64,000 nucleotides of DNA from Leptospira sp. B5-022 (GTDB lineage: Bacteria > Spirochaetota > Leptospiria > Leptospirales > Leptospiraceae). The stretch covers positions 228,209 through 292,208 of the forward strand of contig NZ_ANIJ01000022.1 of NCBI RefSeq assembly GCF_000347035.1, read 5' to 3'. Positions 1 to 9,275 of this stretch are shown one piece after another. The notes under the pieces were generated by a model, which searched no databases, was not told the origin of the DNA, and worked only from the letters and a program-made list of their open reading frames with translations. The position numbers and the translations under genes are program-made. How positions within the stretch are numbered: position 1 is the stretch's first letter; each line of letters starts with the position of its first letter.

Positions 1-1030
1 AAAGGTTTCTGTACCCTTTTAAAACTCCTACTCTGGAACCGCCGAGAGGTATATAAATATAATCCCGGATCCAAGTGGAGAAGGAGATATGCCAACGAGA
101 CCAATGATCCGCGATATTCCTTGCCACCATCGGAAAGTTGAAGTTCGGATCGAATTTGTATCCGAAAAGTCTTGCGGTTCCGATCGCGATATCGGTATAT
201 CCCGCAAAGTCGAAATAGATCTGCCATCCGAAAGCCAAAGCTCCGACCCAGATCTCGGCGGGATTTAGAATTTTATAATTATTGAATGTAAAGTCTACTA
301 CCTTAGCCAGATTATCCGCGAATACGATCTTTCTGGTAAATCCCATTAGGATCTGAGCAAAAGCGATCTGCACATCATCTGCAGTGACTTTTGGAGTATC
401 GTCCAAATCCCTAAAAAATGTGTGAGCACGAACGATCGGTCCTGCCACCAATTGAGGGAAGAAGGATACGTACAAAGCAAAATCCAAGAAGGACTTACGA
501 GCGTCCAGATTCCTTCGGAATACGTCTATGGTATAACTCATAGACTGGAACGTATAAAAAGAAATACCGACAGGCAAAATGATCTTTAGATGTTCTATCT
601 TGAGAGGCTCACCTGTGGAGATCTGATTGATTAAGTCGGCAAAAACTTCCAAAAGGAAATTTGTGTATTTGAAATAAGCTAAGATCCCAAGATTTGTGAC
701 GAGAGATACGATCAAGCAGAGTCTTCTGAACTTTTCAGAGACTTCCGCTTTACTCATCAATCTTCCCGCAGCATAGTCGACGACCATGGAAACGATCAAG
801 ATTATGATATATAAGTTGATATTATAATTACAGAAGGATAGATCGATCCAGTTCTCGTACCAAGAAGAGGTCCTGATATCGTCACAAACTATCGTAGCAG
901 GATGCCAAGCGTTATAGAAGTAGAGACTGGCAAGAAGAAGGAAAACCCGTTGGTATGTACCTTTTAGGATCTTTGCTAAGATCAAAACGATCGGCAAAAA
1001 TACGAGAAAATGGGCTGAATTGAACAGCAT
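1..1030 (-). CDS. MBOAT family O-acyltransferase (AlgI/DltB-like), 3' end off the window
   Basis: This is a partial gene. The ATG is the complement of 1028-1030, and the frame stays open to the window edge (about 343 residues). I translated it by hand. The protein is polytopic and contains the MBOAT signature WHISFSTWIRDYIYIPLGG, with the presumed catalytic His near residue 314, preceded by FAGYTDIAIGTARLFGY. Proteins of this family move acyl groups, usually acetyl, from the cytoplasm onto extracytoplasmic polysaccharides or teichoic acids, usually with an SGNH/AlgJ-type partner. It follows the four-gene minus-strand glycosyltransferase cluster with a 63-bp gap. An SGNH-like protein lies at 13.1 kb but is not adjacent. 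The substrate is unknown. Confidence 0.88.
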   Translation of the reverse strand, partial: MLFNSAHFLVFLPIVLILAKILKGTYQRVFLLLASLYFYNAWHPATIVCDDIRTSSWYENWIDLSFCNYNINLYIIILIVSMVVDYAAGRLMSKAEVSEKFRRLCLIVSLVTNLGILAYFKYTNFLLEVFADLINQISTGEPLKIEHLKIILPVGISFYTFQSMSYTIDVFRRNLDARKSFLDFALYVSFFPQLVAGPIVRAHTFFRDLDDTPKVTADDVQIAFAQILMGFTRKIVFADNLAKVVDFTFNNYKILNPAEIWVGALAFGWQIYFDFAGYTDIAIGTARLFGYKFDPNFNFPMVARNIADHWSRWHISFSTWIRDYIYIPLGGSRVGVLKGYRNL

Positions 1031-1093
1031 TCGTTCGTTTGTCCTCGACTCCTGTGCAGTTTTTTGGACTGAGAGAAACCCACAAGCACTTAT

Positions 1094-2479
1094 TTACTCG
1101 TTCCGATATACTGGCTCCGGAGTGATATCCTCATACTTATCTTCGATCCCTTCTATAAAACTTTTGTGCGACTTTTCGGATCTAGGAAGAGTGGAATAAG
1201 TGAAATTCACCAAAAAAAGTAAGCTCACATAAGAGAAAAAAATAATATGAGAGATGGAGCGTATTCCAAATCTCAAATTGTCGAATTCCAAAGAACGAAG
1301 TACTAAAGCCGCAAAGATCAAAAGTCCTATTACGGAAGAGACCCAGAACTCGAAAAAATAACCTTCCCACCAAGTGTAAAATACGAAGGAAGGAATAAGC
1401 CAAAAGAATAAAAGAATGAGTTCCGTTTTGAAGGACTTCCAGAGGCGGATCCAATTCAAGAACGCCAAAAATAGGATCCCGACCCAAAACGTTAGATTCA
1501 AATTATAAGGAAAACTTTTGAGAGAGGTCAGTTCGTTTGTATTTACCCTAAGTCCGTTCTTGACACCTTCAAAATTTAAAAAGGCGTCTCCAATCCCTCT
1601 ATAAAAATTTATGATATAATTTTTCGGTCCTGGTGCAGCTCCCCACCTTTCTTGGGAAGCGTATAAAAATAGCCAGTTGGCAAAATTTTTCTCACTTTCG
1701 ATCGGAGCAGATAAATTCCTTTCTAAAAGAATAAATCCCACATACAAATAAGAAAGTGTTAGGATAGTCACTACTGAGAATAAGTATACGAAGATGAGTT
1801 TGAGTTTATAAGAATATTCGAAACTTCTTCCTCTCCATTTATCCGCAAGAAGGACCGAAACAGGTACGAACGTCAGAAAAATCGTATCCGATTGGTGATA
1901 ATAGACATTCCAAACCTGCAAAAAACCTGCTATGTATAATTTTCCCGGAGACCAACCGTTCTTGGAATTCCAAACACAGAGTAAAAATAAGGCGGCGGTA
2001 AAACAGGAATGGATGAGTGGAGTGTCGTTGTGCTGGGCATAAAACCAAAATCCTTGGGAACAATGGACTGCCAGTCCCAAAAGAACCGCACCAATCATGT
2101 CCTTGTACAATCTCCAGTAGGACAGCATGAGTATAAAAATGAAGAAGGATGCGACCGCCAACACTCTAAGCCTGAGTCCGAACATTGCGGAGTCAGCCCC
2201 ATGAAACCAATACCAAAATTTTAAGTACAATAATCCTGTACTTTCGAAACCTATATGATGCGGATTGAAAAATACCTTCCAGTATTTATTGGTTACTATA
2301 TTATGAGTGTAAACGATGGAGTCCCAATCGTAATGTCTGGATAAAAATCTCAGATCGAATAAGAATAAGATCCCGGTAAAACAAATTAGGAATAGAAAGC
2401 CCACCCAAAGGGAAGGAGAACGGAATATATTTTCTCCTTTTTTAAGGAATTCTAGACTTTCCAAGGAACGTTTGAGCAT
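1094..2479 (-). CDS. Polytopic membrane protein, GT-C glycosyltransferase-like
   Basis: The protein has 461 residues, with a first membrane segment at about residues 25-42 and roughly ten hydrophobic helices in all. The first periplasmic loop carries acidic and aromatic residues (RHYDWDSIVYTHN, then HHIGFESTG). That layout resembles GT-C enzymes, which use polyprenyl-phosphate sugars and have an acidic residue in the first loop. I do not recognise a specific family. Its start overlaps the stop of the upstream gene at 2479, so the two are probably translationally coupled. It is the last complete gene of the minus-strand polysaccharide cluster starting at 5549. Confidence 0.7.
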   Translation of the reverse strand: MLKRSLESLEFLKKGENIFRSPSLWVGFLFLICFTGILFLFDLRFLSRHYDWDSIVYTHNIVTNKYWKVFFNPHHIGFESTGLLYLKFWYWFHGADSAMFGLRLRVLAVASFFIFILMLSYWRLYKDMIGAVLLGLAVHCSQGFWFYAQHNDTPLIHSCFTAALFLLCVWNSKNGWSPGKLYIAGFLQVWNVYYHQSDTIFLTFVPVSVLLADKWRGRSFEYSYKLKLIFVYLFSVVTILTLSYLYVGFILLERNLSAPIESEKNFANWLFLYASQERWGAAPGPKNYIINFYRGIGDAFLNFEGVKNGLRVNTNELTSLKSFPYNLNLTFWVGILFLAFLNWIRLWKSFKTELILLFFWLIPSFVFYTWWEGYFFEFWVSSVIGLLIFAALVLRSLEFDNLRFGIRSISHIIFFSYVSLLFLVNFTYSTLPRSEKSHKSFIEGIEDKYEDITPEPVYRNE

Positions 2480-3084
2480 TAAACGGATCTGAACACGGAA
2501 GATAAGAACTCACGATTACTTTTAGAAAAAAAATAAGGAGATTCCGCGAGTACTGAATTTTCAGTTTCGGAAAGATGGATCCTAAAAGATAATTTTTCCA
2601 AACCTAAAAGGGAACGGAACCATCCCGATTTATGATGGATCTGTAAACCGGTTTGATCCGGATTCCAACGAATGATTTCCTTCCCTAAAAGTCCCCATTT
2701 GGTAACTGCAAGCCTATTATCTTCCGTTACAAAAACTTGAAATAGGTTCTTTCGCAAAAACCGGATCAGATCCAAAAAGAAAGCGAATGCGATATAAGAG
2801 ATCACAAAAAGTGCAGAATAGTCGTATAATCTTTTGTCGGTTAAAAGAGAAAGTTTTAGTACCTTGGTGATCTGTAGTAATTCCACAAATTTAAAGATCC
2901 ATGTGGAAACTAATGTCCAAAAAGGAAATAAATAGAATAACAATACTCCGTAAACTAAGATCGCAAAGAATGGAGGTATATAATTGATCTTTAATTTACT
3001 TTTTTTGATCTTACTGGATCTAATTTCCGGTTCGGAGCTTTCCCAATTCCACCATGCGGATTTGGATGTATCGGATTTGTTCAT
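2479..3084 (-). CDS. Two-TM membrane protein with PH-like C-terminal domain
   Basis: I chose the internal Met (MNKSDTSKSAWW) at 3084 as the start, giving 201 residues. The longer frame, to 3174, would run 79 bp into the upstream glycosyltransferase gene, whose stop is at 3096. A basic linker is followed by two hydrophobic segments (about residues 40-65 and 85-110). After these comes a beta-rich tail containing VFVTEDNRLAVTKWGLLGK, reminiscent of bacterial PH (YdbS/YdbT) domains. The function is unknown. Position suggests membrane association with the polysaccharide cluster. Confidence 0.65.
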   Translation of the reverse strand: MNKSDTSKSAWWNWESSEPEIRSSKIKKSKLKINYIPPFFAILVYGVLLFYLFPFWTLVSTWIFKFVELLQITKVLKLSLLTDKRLYDYSALFVISYIAFAFFLDLIRFLRKNLFQVFVTEDNRLAVTKWGLLGKEIIRWNPDQTGLQIHHKSGWFRSLLGLEKLSFRIHLSETENSVLAESPYFFSKSNREFLSSVFRSV

Positions 3085-3095
3085 ACTTTGAGGGC

Positions 3096-4223
3096 CTAGG
3101 AGTTTTTCTTTCTTGATTTCCAAAGTTCTACGAGAGAATTTTCGACTAGCTTTGCGGTGGAATCCCAAGACCAATCGTTTTTACTCGGCTTTCTGCCATA
3201 GATCCCTTTTTTACCGGCCAAGGAAAGTGCGTTTTTCCAAGCCTCTAAATTCTTAGGAGAGACGAAAGAGTCCGTAAGCTCGTCTAGAACCTCGTGGAAT
3301 ACCGGAATATCCGAAACAATACAGGGTTTGTTTTCTCGGATCGCTTCCAGCAAAGGCAGCCCAAAACCTTCATGCAAAGAAGGGAAGATAAAATAAGAAC
3401 AATTTTTATAAAGCCAACCTAGTTTAGAATCGTTCGGGTTCTCTATAAAATAGATCCCTTCCTTCTCTAAGCCGCCTTCTTTTAAAAGAGAGGTAAGCCC
3501 CTCCGATTTCCAGCCGAGTCTACCGGCAAGAACTAACGGATAAGGAAAATTCGGTTCTTCCTTTTTTAAGGAAAGATAAGCTTCTACAAGAGTGCTTAAA
3601 TTTTTCCTGGGTTCTAAAGTACCTACGGAGAATAAAAAATTTTTTGGCAGAACTTTTTCGGGAGCGGTCACAGATCCGAAACCTTGAACTCCCGGATAGA
3701 CTACTTCTAATTTTGGCTCCAACTCGGGTAAAAAGTTCAGAATATCATTTTTGGTATTTTGTGAAAGGCAAAGGACCTTATCCGCTTTTTTTAAAGTGAT
3801 CGGAGACAAGATCTTATGTTGCCAATAATTCGCAGTGGTCATTGTTTCCGGAGCGGACTTGAAATTTAGATCATGATAATTTACCAAGGTAGGGACTTTT
3901 AGTCCGAATGCAGGAAGTAACTGTAAGGTCCCCCAAAACAGATCTATCCTATGCTTTTTCACCAGAGAAGGTATCGTAAAATTCAGCCATAAAACTCCCG
4001 GAAGTTTACTTGGAATAAAAGTAGGAGTCAAACCGATTAGATGATTAAAAACGGGATGAATAGGTTTATTTGAATACAAATAATATTCTAAAGGAGAATC
4101 AGGACGTAATAACCTTTGTAAAACTTCCGCAAGGTATCTCGAATTTCCTGTTATTCCATAAGACAAGGGTCTTGCATCTACCGCAACCCTCGGTTTATAT
4201 TTTAAATTTTCCTTTTTTAGCAT
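3096..4223 (-). CDS. GT4 family glycosyltransferase
   Basis: The protein has 375 residues, typical of the GT-B fold GT4 family. The N-terminal domain begins RVAVDARPLSYGITGNSRYL. The C-terminal nucleotide-sugar domain has FSVGTLEPRKNLSTLVEAY, then FPSLHEGFGLPLLEAI with the E-x7-E type motif, then CIVSDIPVFHEVL. It should transfer a sugar from an NDP-sugar to a lipid-linked or polysaccharide acceptor on the cytoplasmic face. It lies 15 bp after the GT87-like gene and 11 bp before the PH-like membrane protein, so co-transcription is likely. Donor and acceptor cannot be read from the sequence. Confidence 0.9.
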   Translation of the reverse strand: MLKKENLKYKPRVAVDARPLSYGITGNSRYLAEVLQRLLRPDSPLEYYLYSNKPIHPVFNHLIGLTPTFIPSKLPGVLWLNFTIPSLVKKHRIDLFWGTLQLLPAFGLKVPTLVNYHDLNFKSAPETMTTANYWQHKILSPITLKKADKVLCLSQNTKNDILNFLPELEPKLEVVYPGVQGFGSVTAPEKVLPKNFLFSVGTLEPRKNLSTLVEAYLSLKKEEPNFPYPLVLAGRLGWKSEGLTSLLKEGGLEKEGIYFIENPNDSKLGWLYKNCSYFIFPSLHEGFGLPLLEAIRENKPCIVSDIPVFHEVLDELTDSFVSPKNLEAWKNALSLAGKKGIYGRKPSKNDWSWDSTAKLVENSLVELWKSRKKNS

Positions 4224-4238
4224 CGGTTTACAAAAAGA

Positions 4239-5549
4239 TCAAGCGGTTCTATCCGAATAGAAAGTGCACATGTACTGTATTAAGGAAGTATATAATAAAA
4301 AGGAGAACATGAGTATCGCTTCTTCCGCAATGTTTCCTATAAAACTTCTGTTTAAAAGTAGCACTAAGATGGAAACGGAGATAAAGATCGTAGCGGATCT
4401 ATATTTTATTAGATTTGTTTTCCATTTTTCCCAGACTAAAAGTGGTTCTCCTTGCTCCGGCCAAAGTTTAGAAAGAATGAATGCAGTCGGGAATAATAAG
4501 AATACGAATGCATGGATCCAAGAGATCCCGCTAAAAATTACCGAAAAGAAGAATAATCCGGATAATACAAATCCTTCCGAGGCGCCTTTAAATACTCTAT
4601 ACAAATAAGGGCCTGCAATCCCTAAACTTAAAATGCCGGAAATGATCTTTACTTGATTTACTGTCAAAGTAGTAAACGGCATTCCGAATCTTCCCTGATT
4701 TAATAAATCAGAATATGCTAAAAAGTATTTGGATAGGGTAGAATTCAAACTTTGGTTATTCTTCCAAGCTCTCAATGCGGGAGACTTAAGATACTTATCT
4801 AAAACCAGATCATACCAGGTTTGGTTCATTTTCCAAGTGAACTCAAGGTCATACAAAGCAGGGAGTGCAATCCAACCAAAAGCGAATACGATCGTATAAA
4901 CGATTACCATCGGTCTTTTTTTGTATAAGAAATAAAATAAGAAAGCTGCAGGTGTGATCTTGATCACGATCGCAAGAGACAAAACAAGTCCGGATAGCCA
5001 ATCCTTTTGGACGGAAACAGAAACCAAGATCAGTAATAAGAGCAAGAACCCAACTTGGTTATTGTTTTGGTGATTCTCTACAAATCGTAAGGATAAAAGT
5101 AAAACTGCTGATAAGAATAAGAAGGATTTTTCTCTTCCTAAAAGTTTCCCGATCAATAATAAGCTTACAATTAACGCTATAAAATTGATCGTAAAAAAGA
5201 TCCCGGATGCAATATGGAATGGAAGACCGGAAATCGGGATAAGCAAGAACGCAAAGGTTGGCGGATAAATATAAGAACCTACATTTTCCACTTTTGCTTT
5301 GATCCTAAAGAATACTTCCGGATCGAATATCTGATCTAGTTTTAATTTGCCGCTTTCGAATTCTTGGACCACTTCGGATAAAGCGTCCAAACTATATAGG
5401 TCCTTGCCTTGTTTGAAATTGCGAGAGGCTTCGTAATAGTCCGAAAAATCGGAAGAAAGTTCCGTGCGGCTGAACCCGTTTGCATAAAGAAAAGCTAAGA
5501 ATAGAATGAATACTAAAAGAGGGCCGGACTTTTTCAGGTCGATCCGCAT
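4239..5549 (-). CDS. GT87 (DUF2029) family membrane glycosyltransferase
   Basis: The protein has 436 residues and about ten membrane segments. The N-terminal loop after TM1 contains SSDFSDYYEASRNFKQGKDLY. The central region ENHQNNNQVGFLLLLLILVS followed by GLVLSLAIVIKITPAAFLF is the hallmark of GT87 mannosyl/arabinosyl-type transferases that use polyprenyl-phosphate donors. It is the first gene of the minus-strand cluster 5549-1. It is divergent from queA, with an 84-bp intergenic region that must hold both promoters. Confidence 0.85.
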   Translation of the reverse strand: MRIDLKKSGPLLVFILFLAFLYANGFSRTELSSDFSDYYEASRNFKQGKDLYSLDALSEVVQEFESGKLKLDQIFDPEVFFRIKAKVENVGSYIYPPTFAFLLIPISGLPFHIASGIFFTINFIALIVSLLLIGKLLGREKSFLFLSAVLLLSLRFVENHQNNNQVGFLLLLLILVSVSVQKDWLSGLVLSLAIVIKITPAAFLFYFLYKKRPMVIVYTIVFAFGWIALPALYDLEFTWKMNQTWYDLVLDKYLKSPALRAWKNNQSLNSTLSKYFLAYSDLLNQGRFGMPFTTLTVNQVKIISGILSLGIAGPYLYRVFKGASEGFVLSGLFFFSVIFSGISWIHAFVFLLFPTAFILSKLWPEQGEPLLVWEKWKTNLIKYRSATIFISVSILVLLLNRSFIGNIAEEAILMFSFLLYTSLIQYMCTFYSDRTA

Positions 5550-5633
5550 TCAGGTACTCTTTTCTGTCCGCCCGAAAAAGCCAAGAAATTAAAAATCGAT
5601 TCCCGAATTCTTCGGATCGGATTCATTGGAAGA

Positions 5634-6689
5634 ATGGAATTCCAAGATCTGTCCGATTTTGATTTCGAACTTCCCGAAGACCAGATTGCAAAATTTCCGG
5701 CGGCTAAAAGAGATAAAAGTAGGCTGCTTGTTTTAGGTAGGACCCAGGATTTTTTACAAGAAGAAACGGAATTTTCAAGGATACTCGATTATCTCCGAGA
5801 AGGGGATGTGCTTGTCGCAAATGCAACCAGAGTTTCCAAACGAAGAGTATTCCTCGTTACTAAAACGGGAAGAAAACATGAGGCAATGTTTCTTTCTGAA
5901 ACCGAGCCCGGGGTTTGGAAAACTCTTACTCGAAATTCTAAAAAATTGAAGTTAGGAGATATCGTCTCCGACGAGGTAAGCGGGAAATTCCTTTTTTCCG
6001 TAATAAAAAGAGAAGAAGAATTTACCATCCTCCGGTCCGAAACAGAGCTAGATGAGAACTCATTCGAACTGATAGGCCGCACTCCCATCCCGCCCTATTT
6101 CAAAAGGGAAAGCACTTCGGAAGACGATGTTCGTTACCAAACCGTATATTCTAAAAATCTGGGTTCAGTTGCGGCTCCTACGGCTGGTTTACATTTTACT
6201 CAGGAAATATTGGTGGAACTGAAAAACAGAAACATAGAATTCTTAAAATTAGATTTGAAAGTGGGTTATGGCACATTCCAATCCTTGAACGAAGATCATT
6301 TCGCGAATAAAAAATTACATGAGGAAGAATTCGACCTTCCTTTGGAAACAGCGGAACTTCTCAACTTAGCCAAAAAAAACGGTAGGAGAATTATTTCCGT
6401 AGGCACAACTACACTCAGGGCATTGGAATCCGCTTATGATACAAACACCAAAACATTCAAACCAGGAGAAGGAAAAACGAGGTTATTTTTGCAGCCCGAA
6501 GATTCTATCCTAAGTTGCGAAGGTTTGATTACGAATTTTCACCTTCCGCAGAGCAGTTTACTTTTATTAGTTAGCGCATTTTCAGAAAAAGAAAAAATAC
6601 TCAAAGCTTATAAATACGCCATAGAGCAAAATTTCCGTTTTTTTTCCTACGGAGATTCCATGCTGATTTTGGACCCTGAAAAGAAATAA
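5634..6689 (+). CDS. queA: S-adenosylmethionine:tRNA ribosyltransferase-isomerase QueA
   Basis: The protein has 351 residues, the usual QueA length. Recognisable motifs are LPEDQIAKFPAAKRDKSRLL at the N-terminus, GRTPIPPYFKRESTSEDDVR, then YQTVYSKNLGSVAAPTAGLH, and finally ITNFHLPQSSLLLLVSAF. QueA transfers the ribosyl of SAM to 7-aminomethyl-7-deazaguanine in tRNA, making epoxyqueuosine, the penultimate step of queuosine synthesis. The start ATG follows GGAAGA at a suitable distance. It is followed 15 bp later by the S16 protease gene. Confidence 0.96.
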   Translation: MEFQDLSDFDFELPEDQIAKFPAAKRDKSRLLVLGRTQDFLQEETEFSRILDYLREGDVLVANATRVSKRRVFLVTKTGRKHEAMFLSETEPGVWKTLTRNSKKLKLGDIVSDEVSGKFLFSVIKREEEFTILRSETELDENSFELIGRTPIPPYFKRESTSEDDVRYQTVYSKNLGSVAAPTAGLHFTQEILVELKNRNIEFLKLDLKVGYGTFQSLNEDHFANKKLHEEEFDLPLETAELLNLAKKNGRRIISVGTTTLRALESAYDTNTKTFKPGEGKTRLFLQPEDSILSCEGLITNFHLPQSSLLLLVSAFSEKEKILKAYKYAIEQNFRFFSYGDSMLILDPEKK

Positions 6690-6704
6690 CCCCAACTTAT
6701 TTAA

Positions 6705-8360
6705 TTGAGGAATTCGACGCCAAACCGGAAACTGGGAAAGGTGTTACGCAAGGTTCTTCCTTCCCAAACTGAAATTCGATTTAAAGCGGCAAAGCCGGCC
6801 AAACTGAACGGACTGCCAGACTTTTTAGTATTTCATAAGGAAGAGGTGAGAACCTTCCGCCAAGCCCTGGAAAACCCGGGACTCTTCCGACATATTTTGA
6901 TTACCGGTCCGGAAATAGAAGCAAACCTTTTACAATTCGGACAATATCTGGAAGAACTCGTAAAAGGCCAACCGGTAGTTGCGGAACCGAATCCGACCTT
7001 ATTGTCCTTGGCAGGATTTCCTTTTGAAAACAAATACAGACCGGGAAAAATTTCGGAAGCAAACGGCGGACTTTTACTTCTTCCCATCAAACCCTTTGTA
7101 GAAGATCCGGATCTTTATTATTTTCTAAAGGGAGTACTTCTTACAGGTAAGATAGATTTTTTATCTCTACCGGAAGGATCCGATTCTATCCATATCAATC
7201 GATTTCATCCAAGTATTGATTCCAGGTTTAGGCTTATTTTAGTGGGGGAAGAGACTGAAGTGGATTCGATCTCTCAGATAGACGCTGACTTTTACGGAAG
7301 TTTTGATTTTAAGATCCATATGCCGTACGAGATCAGTTTGGAAAAATCCTGGCTTCCTATTTTTTCAGGACTAGTCAAGTCTTGGGAGAAGCCGGGTTAT
7401 CCTCCTTTGGATCAGGCTGCCTTGGATTCCCTATTGGAACTTGCGCTCAGATGGAATGATAGCCAAACTAAACTTTCCCTTCATCTTTCGGAACTTCGCT
7501 CTTTTGTGAGAGAAGTATTAGCATTTAATAATAAAGGGAAGAAGGTAGTGGGTAGGGCAGAGATAGAAGCAGGTCCTGCGCTGATCCAAAAAAGAACCGC
7601 TATTCATAAAAGAAAATATATAGAGAATATAAAAGAAGGCCTTATCGGTGTTCCTCTGAAAGGAAAGAAGACAGGGCGGATCAACGGACTTTCTGTGATT
7701 TTGTTGCAATCTTCTTTGCTCGATTTCGGACAGGTGAACCAGGTATCAGCCAGGGTTTCCTTGGGTTCCGGAAATCTGATCAACATAGAAAGGGAAGTGA
7801 ACCTTTCGGGAAGCCTTCACGATAAGGGAGTGTTCATCTTACAGTCCTATATCAAAGGAATGTTTTCTCATACCCAGTCGTTCGGTTTGGACGCTTCCAT
7901 TTTATTCGAGCAGAATAGTTCTCCGATCGATGGGGATTCTGCAAGTTGTGCGGAACTTCTAGCGCTTCTTTCGGCACTTTCCGGACTAGAGATACCTTGT
8001 AATATTGCGGTAACCGGGGCTCTTTCTCAATATGGGGATATCCTTCCCGTCGGTTCCGTAAACACGAAAATCCAGGCCTGGTTTGACGTGATCCGACTGA
8101 CCGGCTCTCCTCGAGAGAAGTACAAAATTTATATCCCGAAAGACAATATGAGGGATCTGAATCTTCCGAGAGAGATCAGGGAAAGTATGAAAAAAGGGAA
8201 TTTCCAGATCTTCTCCTGTTCTCATGTGGAGGATTTAATCCCGGATATTTTCGGTGTCCCCGCAGGTAGGATCTCTAAATCAGGTAAATATCCGAACGGC
8301 TCTCTTTTTAGCATTATAGAAGAAAGAATCGATCGCAAAAGAGATGGAGAAGAACATTAA
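6705..8360 (+). CDS. LonB-like S16 protease with degenerate AAA module
   Basis: The protein has 551 residues counted from a TTG start at 6705; no ribosome site is obvious, and a GTG near 6739 is an alternative. The C-terminal half is a Lon S16 domain: [20 protein letters not shown], then [20 protein letters not shown], then [20 protein letters not shown], then [19 protein letters not shown]. The predicted Ser-Lys dyad is S412/K455, spaced 43 residues as in E. coli Lon S679/K722. The N-terminal half resembles the AAA_32-type LonB module ([14 protein letters not shown]), but the Walker A position reads [14 protein letters not shown] with no GxxGxGKT. It therefore probably cannot bind ATP conventionally. 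It may be an ATP-independent or partner-driven protease. Confidence 0.85.
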   Translation: MRNSTPNRKLGKVLRKVLPSQTEIRFKAAKPAKLNGLPDFLVFHKEEVRTFRQALENPGLFRHILITGPEIEANLLQFGQYLEELVKGQPVVAEPNPTLLSLAGFPFENKYRPGKISEANGGLLLLPIKPFVEDPDLYYFLKGVLLTGKIDFLSLPEGSDSIHINRFHPSIDSRFRLILVGEETEVDSISQIDADFYGSFDFKIHMPYEISLEKSWLPIFSGLVKSWEKPGYPPLDQAALDSLLELALRWNDSQTKLSLHLSELRSFVREVLAFNNKGKKVVGRAEIEAGPALIQKRTAIHKRKYIENIKEGLIGVPLKGKKTGRINGLSVILLQSSLLDFGQVNQVSARVSLGSGNLINIEREVNLSGSLHDKGVFILQSYIKGMFSHTQSFGLDASILFEQNSSPIDGDSASCAELLALLSALSGLEIPCNIAVTGALSQYGDILPVGSVNTKIQAWFDVIRLTGSPREKYKIYIPKDNMRDLNLPREIRESMKKGNFQIFSCSHVEDLIPDIFGVPAGRISKSGKYPNGSLFSIIEERIDRKRDGEEH

Positions 8361-8675
8361 GCCGTCTCTGTGAACTTTGTGGTCTCCGTGCGAAAACCGG
8401 ATGCAATAGGGTGTTTCGCACAGAGTTCACGGAGCACACGGAGTTTAGACTCGATTCTGAAAATTTTGGAGTTCTTCTCACCTTTGCGTGAGTATAAAAC
8501 CCGCGAGGGATGGAGCCGGGGTCACAAAAATCGTGAAGGCGATTTTTTGACCGGAGGCGAGAGCCCGGCCCGAGCGAAGCGAGTGGCGCGGCCCAAAAAC
8601 CCTTCCGAGCTTTATTTTTTCTCAGAAATCCTCTAATCAGTCTGCCCCGAAACGACCGATACTTTAGATACAGTC
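8361..8675. other. Intergenic region with inverted repeats
   Basis: I see no credible gene here. GTGCGAAAAC (8388-8397) and GTTTCGCAC (8413-8421) can pair. They are flanked by related 'ttcacggag/tccgtg' words that make the surrounding 70 bp partly self-complementary. Further right, AAAAATCG (8526-8533) and CGATTTTT (8540-8547) form a hairpin with a 6-nt loop, followed by a GC-rich stretch of cgagcgaag-type words. These look like dispersed intergenic repeats or a weak terminator after the protease gene. Confidence 0.55.
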
Positions 8676-8906
8676 ATGAAACGTCGGGCAAATATCAATA
8701 TTGAGTCCTCTCTTCTGGTAACCTTGGTTGCAAGTTTGGGATTCTTAGTGAGTTTGGGAATTGCCCCTGTCAGGACCGGAGGTTTTTTAACCGAGGAACC
8801 GGTCTTACGAGAACTCATCCCCGACCAATTTACTTGGGAACCAAGTTCGGAACAGATCCGAGATCTGCCGGAGAGAATGGGAGAAACCGGACCTAGCCTG
8901 GTTTAA
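8676..8906 (+). CDS. Small single-TM protein, unknown function
   Basis: The predicted protein has 76 residues: a basic start (MKRRANINIESS), one hydrophobic segment (LLVTLVASLGFLVSLGIA, about residues 13-30) and a short acidic soluble tail. It could be a membrane-anchored or secreted small protein. No family was recognised. It sits 57 bp before ebfC in the same orientation. No strong ribosome-binding site is seen, so the call is moderate. Confidence 0.5.
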   Translation: MKRRANINIESSLLVTLVASLGFLVSLGIAPVRTGGFLTEEPVLRELIPDQFTWEPSSEQIRDLPERMGETGPSLV

Positions 8907-8962
8907 TTTCTTGCTCCGCTTCCCGGTCTGAAAATCCTATCAAGAAAGACCGGGAGTGTTCG

Positions 8963-9271
8963 ATGTTCGGCAAAAGTTTAGATAATCTAAAACAAATGAA
9001 CCAGATGCGGGTTCGTATGAAAAAATTGGAGAAAGAACTGGAGGCACTGTCCTTCGAAGGAAAATCCAAAAACGAATTGGTGGTCTGCATTACCGACGGA
9101 AAACAAACCGTTCAAGAAATCCGTATCGAAGATTCTTTGCTGGCTAAAAACGATAAAAAACTACTTCAAAAAAGTATCAAACAGGCTGTAAACCAATCTA
9201 TGGAAGCGGCCCAAAAAGTTGCGGAAGAAAGAATGGGAGAATTCAAATCTCTTCTTTCCGGAATGCCTTAA
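8963..9271 (+). CDS. YbaB/EbfC family nucleoid-associated protein
   Basis: The protein has 102 residues, the normal length for the family. It begins MFGKSLDNLKQMNQMRVRMK, followed by a charged helix (MKKLEKELEALSFEG). The typical middle is VVCITDGKQTVQEIRIEDSL, and the tail is helical and ends MGEFKSLLSGMP. YbaB/EbfC proteins are dimeric DNA-binding proteins; the spirochaete Borrelia EbfC is the best known. A clear AGAAAGACCGGGAG purine tract precedes the ATG. It converges with the M30-like gene, whose stop is only 4 bp away. Confidence 0.93.
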   Translation: MFGKSLDNLKQMNQMRVRMKKLEKELEALSFEGKSKNELVVCITDGKQTVQEIRIEDSLLAKNDKKLLQKSIKQAVNQSMEAAQKVAEERMGEFKSLLSGMP

Positions 9272-9275
9272 TATT

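Noticed and set aside
8370..8636. 88-codon plus-strand open frame
   Set aside because: It covers palindromic, repeat-like intergenic DNA, has no ribosome site and has a composition unlike coding DNA here.
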